Positions 33,468 to 45,670 of a DNA stretch of 64,000 nucleotides are shown in pieces (within the stretch, counting starts at the first letter, position 1; each line of letters begins with the position of its first letter). The stretch comes from Clonostachys chloroleuca (Eukaryota > Ascomycota > Sordariomycetes > Hypocreales > Bionectriaceae), in NCBI GenBank assembly GCA_037952775.1, contig JBANAY010000003.1, positions 34,038,001-34,102,000 of the forward strand, read 5' to 3'. Both the position numbers and the translations under genes were made by a program. A model generated the notes under the pieces. That model did no database searches and was not told the DNA's origin. It saw nothing but the letters and a program-made list of their open reading frames with translations.

Positions 33468-34183
33468 CTACTGCTTCTTCTTGTTGGAGGCCTTGGTCTC
33501 GGCCTCCTTGGGTTGCTCAGGCTGGGCCTCCTCGGCGTGGTCCTTCTGCTCGGCATACCACTGACCGGACTGGAGCACCAGGACACCGATGAGGACAAGG
33601 GCGAGGATGGTGTTGCTGGCAGAGAGGACCTTGAGGCTGTCCTCGCGACCGAGAATCATCTCACCAGCAAAACGGCCCTCGCGAGTCGACTCCCACTCGG
33701 GGCTGTTCCAGATACCATCACTGACGGCGCGGAGACCCTTGATGGTGTTGGAGATGTAGACAGCGACGGCGATGAGGTACAGGATGATGGAGGCTCCGTC
33801 GAAGAGGAAGTTGGCCTCGCTCGGGCGGTACATCTTGACGAAGAGACCGAGGAAGGCGATACCAACGGTGATGTGCAGAATGCGGTTGATGATGGGCGGC
33901 GAGTCGAACATGAACTTGAGATGTACCTCCAACTGGTCAAGGTACTCGGGTGCGATGTCCACCTTGCTCCAGAGGAGGGGGAAGTCATAGGGAAACTGCG
34001 CGAAGAGAATACCCAGGAAGAAACAGGTGGCTATAAGAGGGGTTAGCTGTCTGTTCGTGATACGCTGGCCAGTGCCAAGGGAACCGAGAACATACGGCCA
34101 ATAATCATGGCAGTAGCAAATGATCCAGATCCATGGTAATTCTTGGACTTGGTGGTCTTTGACCAGTCAATCCAGGAGCTCAT
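33468..34183 (-). CDS. shr3: Shr3-family ER chaperone for amino acid permeases
   Basis: Shr3-type proteins are integral ER membrane chaperones that keep newly made amino acid permeases from aggregating and allow their ER exit. Exons 34183-34096 and 34030-33468 give 216 aa. The N-terminus MSSWIDWSKTTKSKNYHGSG leads into hydrophobic segments at FATAMIIGPTCFFLGILFAQ, INRILHITVGIAFLGLFVKM, FDGASIILYLIAVAVYI and NTILALVLIGVLVLQSG, which fits the four-helix family. The C-terminus is a charged cytosolic tail with a poly-Lys end (ASNKKKQ), also typical of the family. The intron has a GTATGT donor. Confidence 0.9.
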
Positions 34184-35018
34184 AATGGGCAGGTTGTGTC
34201 GCGAGTAAGAGGTGGAGAGATCAAAAGTGGCGCGCGCGCTGGTAGGTCCGGGGTTGTCGCCGCAGTTGAACGATGGACGAGTAGTAGAAGGCGTACACCA
34301 ATTGGGACAGCTCCTACAAGATTTTGAGGAGGCTCACGAAGAAGAACAGGTAAAGGTGGCGAAACTCAGAGGAGGAGAACGGGGTTGAGATCTTTCCGCG
34401 GCGGACAGGCTGGAAGGCAGCGACCGACCGACGAAGTCTAGAAGGTAATCCACTGATTCCATTGGCTTGCAGACTCTGCGCTACGCCTCGTGTGGGGGAG
34501 CGATGGAGCCCCACCCCTCATTTTCCGCTCGCTGAGGAGAAGGACAGGTGCGCATGGGCTAGGGTTGTGCTTATCGCAGCTTTTTCTTCATCAGCCGATT
34601 CTCCCCTGCTGTGGCTGGCAATTAGTTAAACAATACAATATACACTCAATTGTCGATACAGCGATGTCGGGAGGGAGGAACACAGCGGCAGGTGCTTGAT
34701 AGCCATGAGCGCAACTACTGTACGTAATGGATTGAGCGCCTCTGCTGCTTTCAGACATCAGTCTTCCAGTGGCTTTTAGCACCAAGTAGCTTCTCAACTG
34801 TTAAGATAACCAAGGCCGCTAAGTCCGTTTATGGCCTGGACCAGGCCTGGACCCTGAGACACCTAGGCGAGAAGTGGAAGTTTGGATGAGGTGCAAAGAA
34901 AAGAACCCATGCAACGAAGATGAGGCCAGCAACGACACGCCCAGACTGCTCTGAGCTGTAGACCTGGAACAGGCACTATCGCGAGATGATTATAATCATG
35001 AATCAATTTGGGGGGAGT
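34184..35018. other. Upstream region of shr3 and 3' region of rev1
   Basis: This is a non-coding stretch. A GCGCGCGCGC tract lies at about 34230-34240. No gene is visible. Confidence 0.45.
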
Positions 35019-38000
35019 TCAAAGCTTTAATGGAAGTAGCCCTCGCTTTCGAATCGCCCCTTGGACTGCCTTCTTTATCTGTGCAAGCGACCGTTGCCAA
35101 GCCTCTTTTCCTTTGGGTTGGCTTTTTGCCTCTTCCTGCTCGATCAGAACTTCCAGCCATTTGATCAGCTTCAGAACTTTCTTCAGGTCCCGTTCTTCCT
35201 GGACGACTCCGACCAGATACTTCTGAAATACCTCCACATCACCATCGTGTGGGCCGTCCACTTGTGTCTCTGCATGCCAGGCATCCAACATGTCCTTGAT
35301 CTGCTGCACCGAGGAGACACCAGACTTGCCGAACGGAATCTGTGGCCGTGGTGGAGGGAATTGTATCTGGGCTTCCTCAACTAGACTCTCCGCATCTGGG
35401 TCTGATAGCTTCTGCCCATGTAGCATGGGGGCTTCCAGCCCGGATTTTTGCGCCAGCCGTAGACGCCTATGATCCTCCATGACCTCTTTCCGTATTGACT
35501 CTGGGAGTCCAGCGAGAAACTCGGGGTCCATATCCTCTACAGTGCCTCCCTGTGGGTCCTCACTGCCAGCTTGGATGTCCATGAAACTGGTCTGGATCAA
35601 ACCAGCCTGGGCATCTTTCTTGAGCTCGGATTTCCCGAATAAATTGCGTGCCCGTCCCCCTTGCTTTGTTGGCGTAGCCGGTTTGAATGGATGGGATGAC
35701 TTATCCTTTCTTGGTGAGTGATAGGCAGGAGACTGCGCCTGATTGCGCCCATACATTGCCAACACCTCGGCCTTCATATCGTCGGGGAGTGCATTGAACA
35801 CCTCTGTATCAATCTGAGAAGGAAAGAATTTCATGGCTGTCGTGCTAGATTTGGTAATGGGAGAGGCCTGCCGACTACTTGCTGGACGCTGTGCCATTAA
35901 CCGGCTTCGGATATCCTTTGGGAGTTCGGCAAACACTGAGGGATCCACGCTACTTGGCAACAAGAATTGTGTACCTGACACGTTCAAAGGGGTCGTTGCT
36001 TTGGTGTCTTCTTCTGCAGCTTTCGTCAATGCCATAGCTGGGTGTATCTTTGACTTCAAGGGCGTGTTTGGCTCTTCAGTAATGGGATCCCTCTCGCCTT
36101 GCCGAGTGGGTTTCTCAGCGCTCTCTCGACTTCCTCAATGGCTTCCGTTTGAGGACGTCTAGAGCTAGGGGGTGGGCCTTTAAAGGCACTGAACGGAAGT
36201 TTCCGCTGACTGCCTTCAGGCGCAGAGGGGTTTGTCCTAATGGGCTCAAGTTTTGTCATCTGAACACCAAGCCCACGAAGGTCTCCAGGACTGAAGCCAA
36301 AGGTTCGGAGGACTGAGACTGCCTCTTTACCGATTGTCTCGTAGTTGTTCGTGGAAACTCCAAAGGAAACACTTTTATTGAAAGTGTCACATTTGCCATG
36401 CCCAAGGTGTTTGGCTGGATCGAGAGGTGCGTCGAGCGATCTCCGCATAATCTTTACGGTCAGCTGCCGCCCCTTAACCTGCTCGTTCAAGAGCCGCCTT
36501 TCAAGCTCCTTGCATAGATTATAAACGAATTCCTCAGCCTCAGGTTGGCTAAGGAACCGAATACCCCAATTTATCTCCGCAGACACAGATTTCCGGGGAG
36601 GCTGCTCCCCAACCTCAGTCTTATCAATGCCCCTGGAGTAGTCCCAAAGCTTTTCTCCAGTCTTTGGGCCCAGAACAGAAGAAAGGCGTTCCCGGGAGAG
36701 AGCACGTAAATCCTTGACAAGCTTGACGCCAAAGTCTTCCAGCTTGCCGCTAATACTACGCGCAACCCCAGGCAACTGCTCAACCTGGAGTTCTCCAATC
36801 ATATCCAAAACGTCAGCGGGTTTCAGCTGATACTGTCCCGCAGGCTTCGCCTTTCTTAGAGCAACTTTGGCTTGGAGGATATTTGCGCCAACACCAACGG
36901 ACACATTGCATTCCGTCTTCTCCTTGATCCTGGCTCTTATGGATGTCGCGATCTCATCCGCATGTGCCTGTTCTCTTCCTATAGTGTCCTCGTCCGCACC
37001 TTGGCCATTAGACCCCGTTGCGCTGTACACGAGGGCAGAGACATCGATGAGGCACTCATCGATGCTAACGCTTTGAATCAAGCCCCCAGTCTCGATAATA
37101 GCTTCATAGAAAAGTTGACTTGCGGCTTCATATCCAGGAAAGTCATAATGGAGGACCTTGAGGTCACTGCAGAGCTCGTGTGCTCTTTTCATCCACATTC
37201 CATTCCTGACCCCGAATTCTCGAGCAGGGTAGTTGCAGCTTGCGATTTCCGAGCCGGAACCCTGGCCATGAGCAACGGCCACGGGTTTATCCACCAACTC
37301 GGGGTGCTTCTTCAATGACACAGCGCAAAAAAAGCTATCAAAATCGACGTGCAAAATATACCTCCTTGATCCTACCGGTCTCTTTCCCGCTGTACCGGTC
37401 TGTGATTTCTCAGCAGCCAGTTTTTGCATCTTAGACTTGAGCTCCGATTTCCATGTAGACAAGTGATGCAGCCGGCTCTCGGAATAATATTGCTTTAGAA
37501 ATTCTGGGTTTGCCGTTGAAGACTTTCGTATCCGTGGGTCCGAAAGCAACCAAGCATTGTGTTCCTCAGATGTAGCGTTCTGGGGAGGCCCGGAGAATTT
37601 GGGCTTGGTCTCCTCGGGTAATTCTGGAGCTGGGGGTTTGGCTGGTCCCGAATCAATATTTTCTGCAACGGTATCTGGTGTTGGATTTCCCACAGGAACC
37701 GTAGATTCGAGTGGAGGATTCTCTGGAGCAAGGCTTTGTAGCTTTGATGGGGTGGCTGGCTGCCTTGATGCCTTTGCAACAGCTTGGCTCAAAGCGGCGC
37801 TCATTTCCGGGGAGTTCTTTAGTTGCATCGAATAGAAGCTGTTTTCTGTATGCTCTCTATACGTCTCTCTTGGCTTCGGGGTGGTTTGTGTCATGCTCCC
37901 GCTGGCATCAAAAGCCAGGACCTTCTGCCTGGGACCTTCATCTATAACACGATAATCGGTCCAAGAGAGCAACTTCCCAGCGGCAATGGAATCCACGATC

Positions 38001-38443
38001 CATGCAGGCTTCACAATCCTACAGCGACCCCAGTCCACGGTTTTCTTAGGTGGAAGTGACGACGCGATGATGTGAGTTGCCATGGTCTTCGAATCCAAGT
38101 ACTGGAGAAAGCCACCTCCATGTTGGACGATTTCCTTGTGGAGGCTGTGTCGCATTAGTCGCCAACTCGACGAACAAGTTCGAAATCATCCGGCTTACAT
38201 GTGAAGAGGAGGCTGCGTGTATCCCGAGACGTGCGCCACGATACCCTTGAAGATCTGTGGTTTATCCGACCGGGAGCGAATCTCCGCGTCTAGATTCTGC
38301 AGCTTGATCTTCTTGCGCCGGAAGTACTCGGGAAATCCGTTGAAGGTACTTCCATCATATTCCTCCCCGGTCTCGTCGGTAAAAGTATGCTTTTCAATCC
38401 GCTTCCGGACTGCCGACGAGTTCTTCTCCAAAGCGTTACTCAT
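35019..38443 (-). CDS. rev1: Translesion DNA polymerase Rev1, one-base frameshift
   Basis: Rev1 is a Y-family deoxycytidyl transferase that also assembles the translesion machinery. Exons are 38443-38199 and 38144-35019. A BRCT domain spans about 65-155 (FKGIVAHVSGYTQPPLHILH, IVQHGGGFLQYLDSKTMATH). The polymerase core has RYILHVDFDSFFCAVSL and SIDECLIDVSA with the metal-binding acidic residues, then finger and little-finger regions. The C-terminal part has three UBM-like repeats (DPSVFAELPKDI, DTEVFNALPDDM, DPEFLAGLPESI) and the Rev1 C-terminal domain (VFQKYLVGVVQEERDLKKVL). At the C run 36089-36091 the frame breaks between KARG and DPITEEPNTPLKSK. One more G on the coding strand restores about 1123 aa. 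The raw frame would split UBM and C-terminal domains into a false separate gene. Confidence 0.94.
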
Positions 38444-38846
38444 TGTGACTGTGAATAGATAACGGGGCTTCGTCAAATTACGAAGCCAGAAGCAAAGATG
38501 CGCATTTTCAGCAAGAAACCAAAATATTCCAAAAATTTCCCGATGAAATCCAAGCTACTAGCCACCGGCCATGGCCCTGGACGATGTTCACGATCGTGAA
38601 TTTCGGTGGCGAGGTGTCGGTGCAAGTGGGAGAGTATCGCGTAAAGTGGAGCACGGTCGAGCGCGCCTTTCACACGTCATCCCGTGACTACCGGCTCTTG
38701 AGCCACAGTAATTTCGTCGCAACCTTGAAGAAGTAACCCATCACTAGCCACATCTGGTTGAAGGCTGAGAAACCTAGCTCAGAGCCGCTCTTGAATTTCT
38801 GCTCCGGTCTTCTGCAGCACGCTCAGCTGGCTCGCCGTCTACCGCC
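38444..38846. promoter_or_regulatory. Divergent promoter region of rev1 and the RED gene
   Basis: This stretch of 403 nt lies between two start codons facing away from each other. No specific motif is called. Confidence 0.4.
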
Positions 38847-40542
38847 ATGAATAACCAGCAGTTTCGCAAGCTTGTGCTCAGTTCATCCAGCAAGTCCTCC
38901 AAGGATGATTCTACGAAATCCAGGCCAGCAGCTGCTGCTGGCAGCTCACTGGGTTCGCGACAACGGAACAGCATCCCTATGACACCGTACGTTGGACACA
39001 TCCTCGAGCGCATGGCATTGTGAAAGTTGAGCTGACTCGATTGGGTTTTCTAGACGCGTCCTCGGAGGCTCACAAGCAGATTTTGCGCGACAGCTGGCTG
39101 ACCGCAATAATGCGACCAAGCCTCAGAAACAGTACAAGACGTCGGCCCCTAGAGGCAGTAAACTCGCCTCTGGCTACATCGACCGAGCGAAAGAGCGAAC
39201 GGACCAAGAGGGAGACGATCGGGAGGAGCGAATCAAGGCACTGGAAGAGTTGCTAAAGAAGGAGGAGATCGACCAGGAAACGTTTGACAAAATGCGATTC
39301 GAGATTGCTGGAGGGGATCTTGAAAGCACGCATCTCGTGAAAGGCCTAGACTTCAAGCTGCTGAAGAGAATAAAGCAGGGAGAGGATATCTACTCAGGGA
39401 AGTCGGCAAAGGCTGACAAGGAGGCCGGAGAGCAAGAAAACGACGTGGATGACGCATTCGATGAGCTTGAGCAGCGGGATGTTGTGGCGGTCGAGAAGGA
39501 AAAGGCCGAAAAGAAGAAGGGTCAGCTCTCTACAGTTTCTCTAGCGCCGGGGAAAAAACGAACTCGCGATCAGATCCTTGCGGACCTTAAAGCTGCACGG
39601 GCAGCCGCTAAAGCCAGCCAGGCACCGGCTTTGGGTGATCGGTTTCGCAAAATTGGTGGCAAAAAGGAGCCCGGGACACGAATGGAAATAGACAGCAAGG
39701 GACGGGAGGTTCTCATTATTGTGGATGCGGATGGGCATGAGAAGAGAAAGGTGCGGAAGTTGGCACCAGGTCAGACGGAGGAAAAGAGCGACCTCTTAAT
39801 GCCAGATACAAATACTACGCCCTTGGGGATGGAGGTTCCCGAGCAATACCGAAAAAAGGAAGAAGAGCCTCAGGAAGATGAAGACATGGACATTTTCGAG
39901 GGCGTGGGCGATGACTACGATCCCTTGGCTGGGATGGAAGACTCAGACTCCGAGTCCGACTCTGAGGACGGCGAGTCCAAGCCGAAACGAGAAAAGAGAA
40001 TAGAGGCAGAGGCAGAGGGCGAAGAGGCAGCGGAAGTACGAGCAGCATCTGCAGAAGGCGAGGCTCTGCCGAGAGCGGAAGCCCACGCAAAAGCAGACTA
40101 TTTCAAGGGCGCCAAAACAGCGTTGTTATCTTCAGAATCCACTAAAGCACCATCAATGTCGGATCCTGCTATCATGGCCGCAATCAAGAGGGCTGCAGCT
40201 ATCAAGAAGTCAGCAGCAGATAAGGAGGAAGGGTCTGACGAGGAGGATGATCTGGAGGCTGAGGAGAGGAAGGCCAGGGAAGAACGACGGCGACAGATGT
40301 TGCAAGTATCCAACAGAGACGATGAGGATCTCGATATGGGCTTTGGTACCAGCCGATTCGAAGATGAGGAGGACTTTGGCGACTCCAAAGTCAAGCTGTC
40401 GGCGTGGGACGGGGATGGCGGTGAAGGTGATGGTTCAAGGGGCGGAAAGTCCAAGAGGAAGAGGGGTCCGAAGAAGCGGAAAGGCGACGCAAACAGCGCT
40501 GCTGATGTGTTGCGGGTGATGGAGCAGCGGAAGAAGTCATGA
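38847..40542 (+). CDS. RED-like spliceosomal protein (IK/Smu2 homologue)
   Basis: RED joins the spliceosome with Smu1 at the B complex stage. Exons 38847-38986 and 39054-40542 give 542 aa. The N-terminus MNNQQFRKLVLSSSSKSSKD leads to GSQADFARQLADRNNATKPQ. The RED_N landmarks follow: SGYIDRAKERTDQEGD and DLESTHLVKGLDFKLLKRIK. The remainder is acidic and Lys-rich with long charged helices (DDDFEDGV-like blocks are replaced by EDEDMDIFEGVGDDYDPL). It contains a C-terminal basic tract (KSKRKRGPKKRKGD), a likely nuclear localisation signal. Unlike animal RED, no long RED/RER repeat is seen. It shares its upstream region with rev1. Confidence 0.85.
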
Positions 40543-41034
40543 ACAGGTGTAATGTTGGGAGATTGGATGAGAACTGTATGGACTAACGAGTGAGCCTGTC
40601 CGACAGCCGGTGGCCAATTGGTATCTCGAAGATGCACGCCCGGCGTGTTATATGTTTTATCAGCAATGCCAAGAGATAGGCTCCGAGTTGAAGATAATAC
40701 CCACGCATGAATGAGCCAAATGCCAGCCCGCATTGATAGGCCATAGCGTGAGCGAGTCCGGAGGTGGGCACTTGAAGGAGCGAGATGAGGGGCACAAGCG
40801 AACCCCACCATGATCCACGGCCAGAGACGGAACCCGGCGGGCGACGTCGCAAATAATGTTAACTGACTGCCCTGACCCAACCAGTCGGTCTCGTCTCACC
40901 CCTCAATCTCATCCTCGTCTTGCCAACACCGTTCCTGAGCTGGCACGTTCCCTGTTACCTGTCACCTGGACTCACGGAGCCTCAATCAGTCAATCTTATA
41001 GCAACGACAGCGTAATAAAAATAGAGCCTAGAAC
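40543..41034. other. Intergenic region
   Basis: This stretch of 492 nt lies between the RED stop and the nucleoside hydrolase start. No gene is visible. Confidence 0.45.
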
Positions 41035-42506
41035 ATGACTTCTCAAATTCCCGTCTGGCTTGACTGTGATCCTGGTCACGATGTAAGTTGTCCGTCCTGT
41101 CATTTCCCACTGTGCCTACCTTCCTAGGGCTCCCAAACAATATCACGACGCCGAACCCGGATCTCAAATAATTGGGATTGAGCTCGCGTTTCATGTGTAA
41201 TTCAGCATCACAATCAAAACCGTCCTAGGAGTATTTTACGATAGTCATGCTAAACCAATGCTTAGGACGCCTTCGCCATCCTTCTCACAGCGTATCATCC
41301 CCGGATCAAGCTCTTGGGAATTTCCACCGTGTTTGGCAATGCCTCCTTAAAGTGTGTATCACGACAACCCAACCGCACAAAAACAAACTCTTCCAAAGCT
41401 GACCAATCGAACAGGAACACAACTTACAATGCCCGCTCCCTCATCACAGCCATCGGCAAAGAGAAGGAAATCCCCATCCACGTCGGCCTAGACAAGGCCC
41501 TCGAGCGCCCAGCCCTCCACGCCCCCACAGACATCCACGGCGAGTCTGGTCTCGACGGCACTGAGCTCCTCCCCAAGCCCCTGAGCGAGGTATCGCCCGT
41601 CCCCGCCGTCGAGGCCATGGCCGCCGCCCTCAAGGCCCAGCCAGCAGGCACGGCCTGGATCGTGGCCACGGGCACCGTCACCAACGTGGGCGCCCTGATC
41701 CGCAAGCACCCCGAGCTAGCCTCGCACGTCAAAGGCTTCAGCGTCATGGGAGGCGCCATCGGGGGCGGCTTCACGGACGCGCCCCTCGGCGTAATTGACG
41801 GCAAGCCCCGCATCGGCAACTGGACCCCCTACGCCGAGTTCAACATCCTCGTCGACCCCGAGGCGGCGTCGGAGCTCTTCAGCAACAAGGAGCTCGCCCC
41901 CAAGACGACGCTGATCCCCCTGGACCTGACACACCAGGTCCTCGCTACCGCCGAGGTCCGCCAGATGCTCCTCTACGGCAAGGACGGGGAGCAGACCGGC
42001 CCCGGCAAGACGAAGCTGCGCACCATGCTCGTCGAGCTCCTCTACTTCTTCGCCAAGGGCTATGCGTAAGTTTCCTTAACCTTAATTCGTAGATCTTTGA
42101 CAATGGCTCTCCCGCCGTTAGACTAGACCTTTTTGTGATCAGTCAGCTAACTAAACTATAAAAATAAAGTGACAAGTTTGGCATCACCGAGGGCCCACCC
42201 TTGCATGACCCTCTGGCAGCGGCCGCTGTGCTCGTCGGCACGCCAGATGAGATTCCCTTCTACGACTGGGACGCCGCCAAGAGCACGGCCCCCAAGCACA
42301 AAGAACGCTTCGAGGTCTCTGTCGTCACTGAGGGAACGTTTGAGGAGGCGCAGGTCAAGGAGACTGGCCGAACTATCGCCAAGGAGCTCCCAGCTGGCTC
42401 GGAGGGCATCCGAATCCCACGTTCATGCGACGTAAAGAAGTTCTGGGAGGTCATTGAGGAATGTGTTGAGCGCGCGGACGAAGCAAACAAGGCCCTTGGA
42501 AGGTAA
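41035..42506 (+). CDS. Inosine/uridine-type nucleoside hydrolase
   Basis: This enzyme hydrolyses the N-glycosidic bond of ribonucleosides to a base and ribose for salvage. Exons 41035-41082, 41266-41351, 41415-42065 and 42170-42506 give 373 aa. The N-terminal DCDPGHDDAFAILL (Asp10 to Asp17) is the calcium-binding DxDPGxDD signature, formed across the first intron. GISTVFGNASLKNTTYNA follows. VMGGAIGGGFT and the NILVDPEAA stretch belong to the substrate pocket. EGPPLHDPLAAA carries the conserved His-Asp near the active site. The last 100 residues after VGTPDEIP are less conserved. Fungal Urh1-like enzymes have similar length. Which nucleoside is preferred cannot be told from the sequence. Confidence 0.92.
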
Positions 42507-42698
42507 GGCTGGGAAAAGTTGGACAGCGGCTGCTCCCAAGGGAAACCGACGATATCGTTTTATTTGCTCTTGGGTGTTGAGCGCGGAATTAAATTAGAAC
42601 CCTATATAGATGGCCATCCATATCGTACATACAGGAACTAGAGAAAAAAAGGCAAGAGAACTTTTCCGTTCAAGTGCACCTTTCTCCGGGTATCATTA

Positions 42699-43729
42699 TC
42701 ACATATCCTTCTTCTCGTCCATGCTGATCAACAACCCCAACGCCCTCTCATACGTCCAGACCGTGACGGCGCTGGCCGGTGCTGACTTTATCAAGCTGAT
42801 CGGCAGGCCCTTGAACAGACCCCGGAACCCCTCGGTGCGGGCAATGGTGACGAGCGCCTTCCGTGCGCTCTTGTACTCGGGGATGTTGCCGTACACGTAC
42901 CGCATCCGCGTCGGGCCCTGAACCTGGATGCGCTTCCGCACGAGGTCCAGGGGGAACACGGTCGTCTTGGCCACGACGCTGCCCACCATCCCCGCGGTCG
43001 CGTCGCCGCCGCCCCAGGGCAGGTTGTACCTGCTCAGCGCCAGCCGCAGCTGCTCGTACGTGAGGAAGAAGATGCCCATCGAGGGGACGATCTGCCCCAC
43101 GCCGGGGCCGATGCCGCGGAAGAAGCCCTTCAGCCCTTCCTCGCGCTTGATGCTCGAGATGGCGCCCCACAGCGAGCTGTATATCCTGTGCCTGCCCTGC
43201 GCGGCGAACCGCGTCCTGAGGAGGTCAAGCGGGTATGTGCAGGTCGTCGCCACGGCGCCCGCAGACGCTCCCGCGATGAAGCTTTCGGCGGCGCCGGGGA
43301 GCCTGTTGTCGGAAAAGGCGCTCTGCAGAGCCATCGTCGTAGCGCGGTAGGTCCCGAACTGTATGGATGCGTAGCAGACGTACATGATCTCGGCGGGGAC
43401 GTTGCCCTTCCAAAGACCCGTGATCCCTTCATGCTTGAGTATGTGCTTTACCGTCGCGACGGCGCCTCGGTAGGCCGGGGCATCACGTAGGGGTTCGAGA
43501 GGGTCGGTAAGTGAATGCGGCTGCAGTTGCAGGCGGATCTTGACGACGTCTAGAGGTGCGATGATGAAGCTAGGAGGGAAAAAGGGGGTTAGATAAGCAC
43601 AGCATGGGGGGGGGGGAATGAGGTTGAATAAAAGGCGGCTCACCGAGATATCAAACCAGCTATGGCGCCGGCAGACACGACTTGAAGTCTGGTGCCTTCA
43701 TCTTTGAGAGGAACCACACTGGCTGACAT
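42699..43729 (-). CDS. tpc1: Mitochondrial thiamine pyrophosphate carrier
   Basis: TPC1 imports thiamine pyrophosphate into the matrix for pyruvate and 2-oxoglutarate dehydrogenases. Exons 43729-43644 and 43569-42699 give 318 aa. The first exon [20 protein letters not shown] joins [17 protein letters not shown] across a 74-nt intron. The three repeat signatures are PLDVVK, PLDLLR and [46 protein letters not shown] and the TYRATT stretch match the fungal TPC1 group. The end is [13 protein letters not shown]. It converges on the nucleoside hydrolase with 192 nt between stops. Confidence 0.9.
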
Positions 43730-45670
43730 ACAATCAATCGCCTCAGCCCTGAACGGACGAACTTGGGGTTAAGTTTGGCGGTGTCGGGGGGCGGGTCAGG
43801 TCGCAATGATTCGGATTCCAGTATATGACTCGCTTCAACTCAGGCACCCAATTTCACATAGTCCGGGGCCGCAGTATAAACCCAATCAGCACCTAGCGTC
43901 TCGCCGAATGCAGAATCAACGACAATGGCCGTTCTTGACGTATCGACGAAGGCAAGGTGATGAGGGTTGATCTTGGTTCAGCATCTAGGCTAAAAAAATC
44001 CCCGGCTCCCTAGAAAAGTCCCCCACATATGACGATAAGATTGCTCTTGATCAGCGATTAGGCCCCTGTCCGCTTTCTAGCGGCTGGACGCGGCGCATTC
44101 GATTTAGACTTAGCACCAGGCACTCGCTGTATTATTACTCCGACCTCGGCGAATAGCGCAGGTCCCCTATTTTTATCAAATCCTGCGGTTGATTGATTTA
44201 GCAGCCCGGCGTTTTTGTGCTTGGGGAGATTCAGGTTTCCGGTCCTTGGCAGCTTTGTATAAATCTCAGGTAGTAACGTTGTAGCGAAGATCAGATCTCT
44301 TGAGAATCGAGCCAATGGGAACTCCCCTAAAGTTCAACAAATGCTGTCCTGATTATTTGGAGTATTAACTTCGTCCTTTGTTTGAGATCCAGGATCAAGT
44401 GGGCCGACTAACTACCTTTGCTTAAACAGCCGATGTGTTTTTTTTAACGGCGGTTTATTTATTCACAATGTCTTGGCATCAGACGGTGCACCACGAGTGG
44501 GATGCACCAGTCTCGTCAGTTGTCATGGTTTCTTCGGGGGCGCCGCCTTGCAGCGGTGCGGGCTCAAAAACTGAAGCAGAGGTCATTTCCGACTCTGGCA
44601 GCTCGGGAGGTCGCGTAGGCAATTACATCCACTTGAAAAGCTGGGAGCCAGTTCTGTCACCGAGAGGAGACATGTGATCGGACATGGGCCAGGTGCACGG
44701 CCAGCACTGGATCATAACAAGGTCTGGTGAACAGTCCAAGGTGAGACCTGCAGCCAGGACAATTGGGCAGTGCAGCATCATCCACGGTGGACAGTCACCC
44801 GTAGTATTAGTATTCTGCATTGTGTTACGGATCCAAAGGTGCCTGGCCTCCCAATTACCGGCCGCAGCCAGGAACATGCCGAAGAATACCGTGGCCCGAT
44901 GACACCCCAGAGGTTCGGTTCACGGCTCACCAGCACAGTCGTCCATGGGTGAACGGAGAGCCCAGGTGCTAATTCGCCGCATGTGACTGGCTGCGGCATG
45001 ACCCCAGATCCGCCTATCTCGAGGGCTGGAGCGCCTGGGGACCCCGATTTGGCCTGTCAGAGGTGCCTACGAGCCAAGGCGGGCGACAGGGGACTGCCTT
45101 TGCCCTCTGCTACAGTAGCAGTGTGCAATTAGTGGTGGATGGGCGGGTTAGTGACGTTGAAGGCTTAGTGGAGAGCTTCCCTTCCTCCGAGCTCAGACCC
45201 CACCAGCGATGCAACCTACTGCGCATGCAATTATACAGCCCACATCCACCAACTGCACCACCGCATGTGCTAGCATCCATGCAACTATTACCTACCTACT
45301 CTGTACTCTGGCCGACCGGATCGACCCCATCTGGGCATAGATAATACGTATAAGCCGTCTCCCGTCCGGCCAGCAGTATGAATCTTGTCTTCCTCCTCTG
45401 CCACCGGAACATCGCCACCAACACACTTTAATGAGGTCGAGTCTCTTTTCCTCCGCCCCTCACCACAGAGTCTGAGACAGGAATCCCCCCAGTCAGTCGA
45501 CGACGAGCTGCATTCGACAGCTACGCCACGTGGGAGAGAGGAAGCCGACATCTCACCTGCTAGCAATCGAGCCCAACCACACGGGATATCGGGTGAAAAA
45601 CTCGTTCATCTCAAGGTCTAATACCACTTCTTACCCTTAATCCATACCCTCGAGCTCCCACACAATCTCG
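43730..45670. other. Gene-free region of about 1.9 kb
   Basis: No supportable gene is seen. An open frame on the minus strand at 44058-44315 lacks an ATG start. No inverted-repeat element was found. Confidence 0.4.

Noticed and set aside
44058..44315. 85-codon open frame on the minus strand
   Set aside because: It starts at TTG, has no ATG, and shows no similarity that I recognise.
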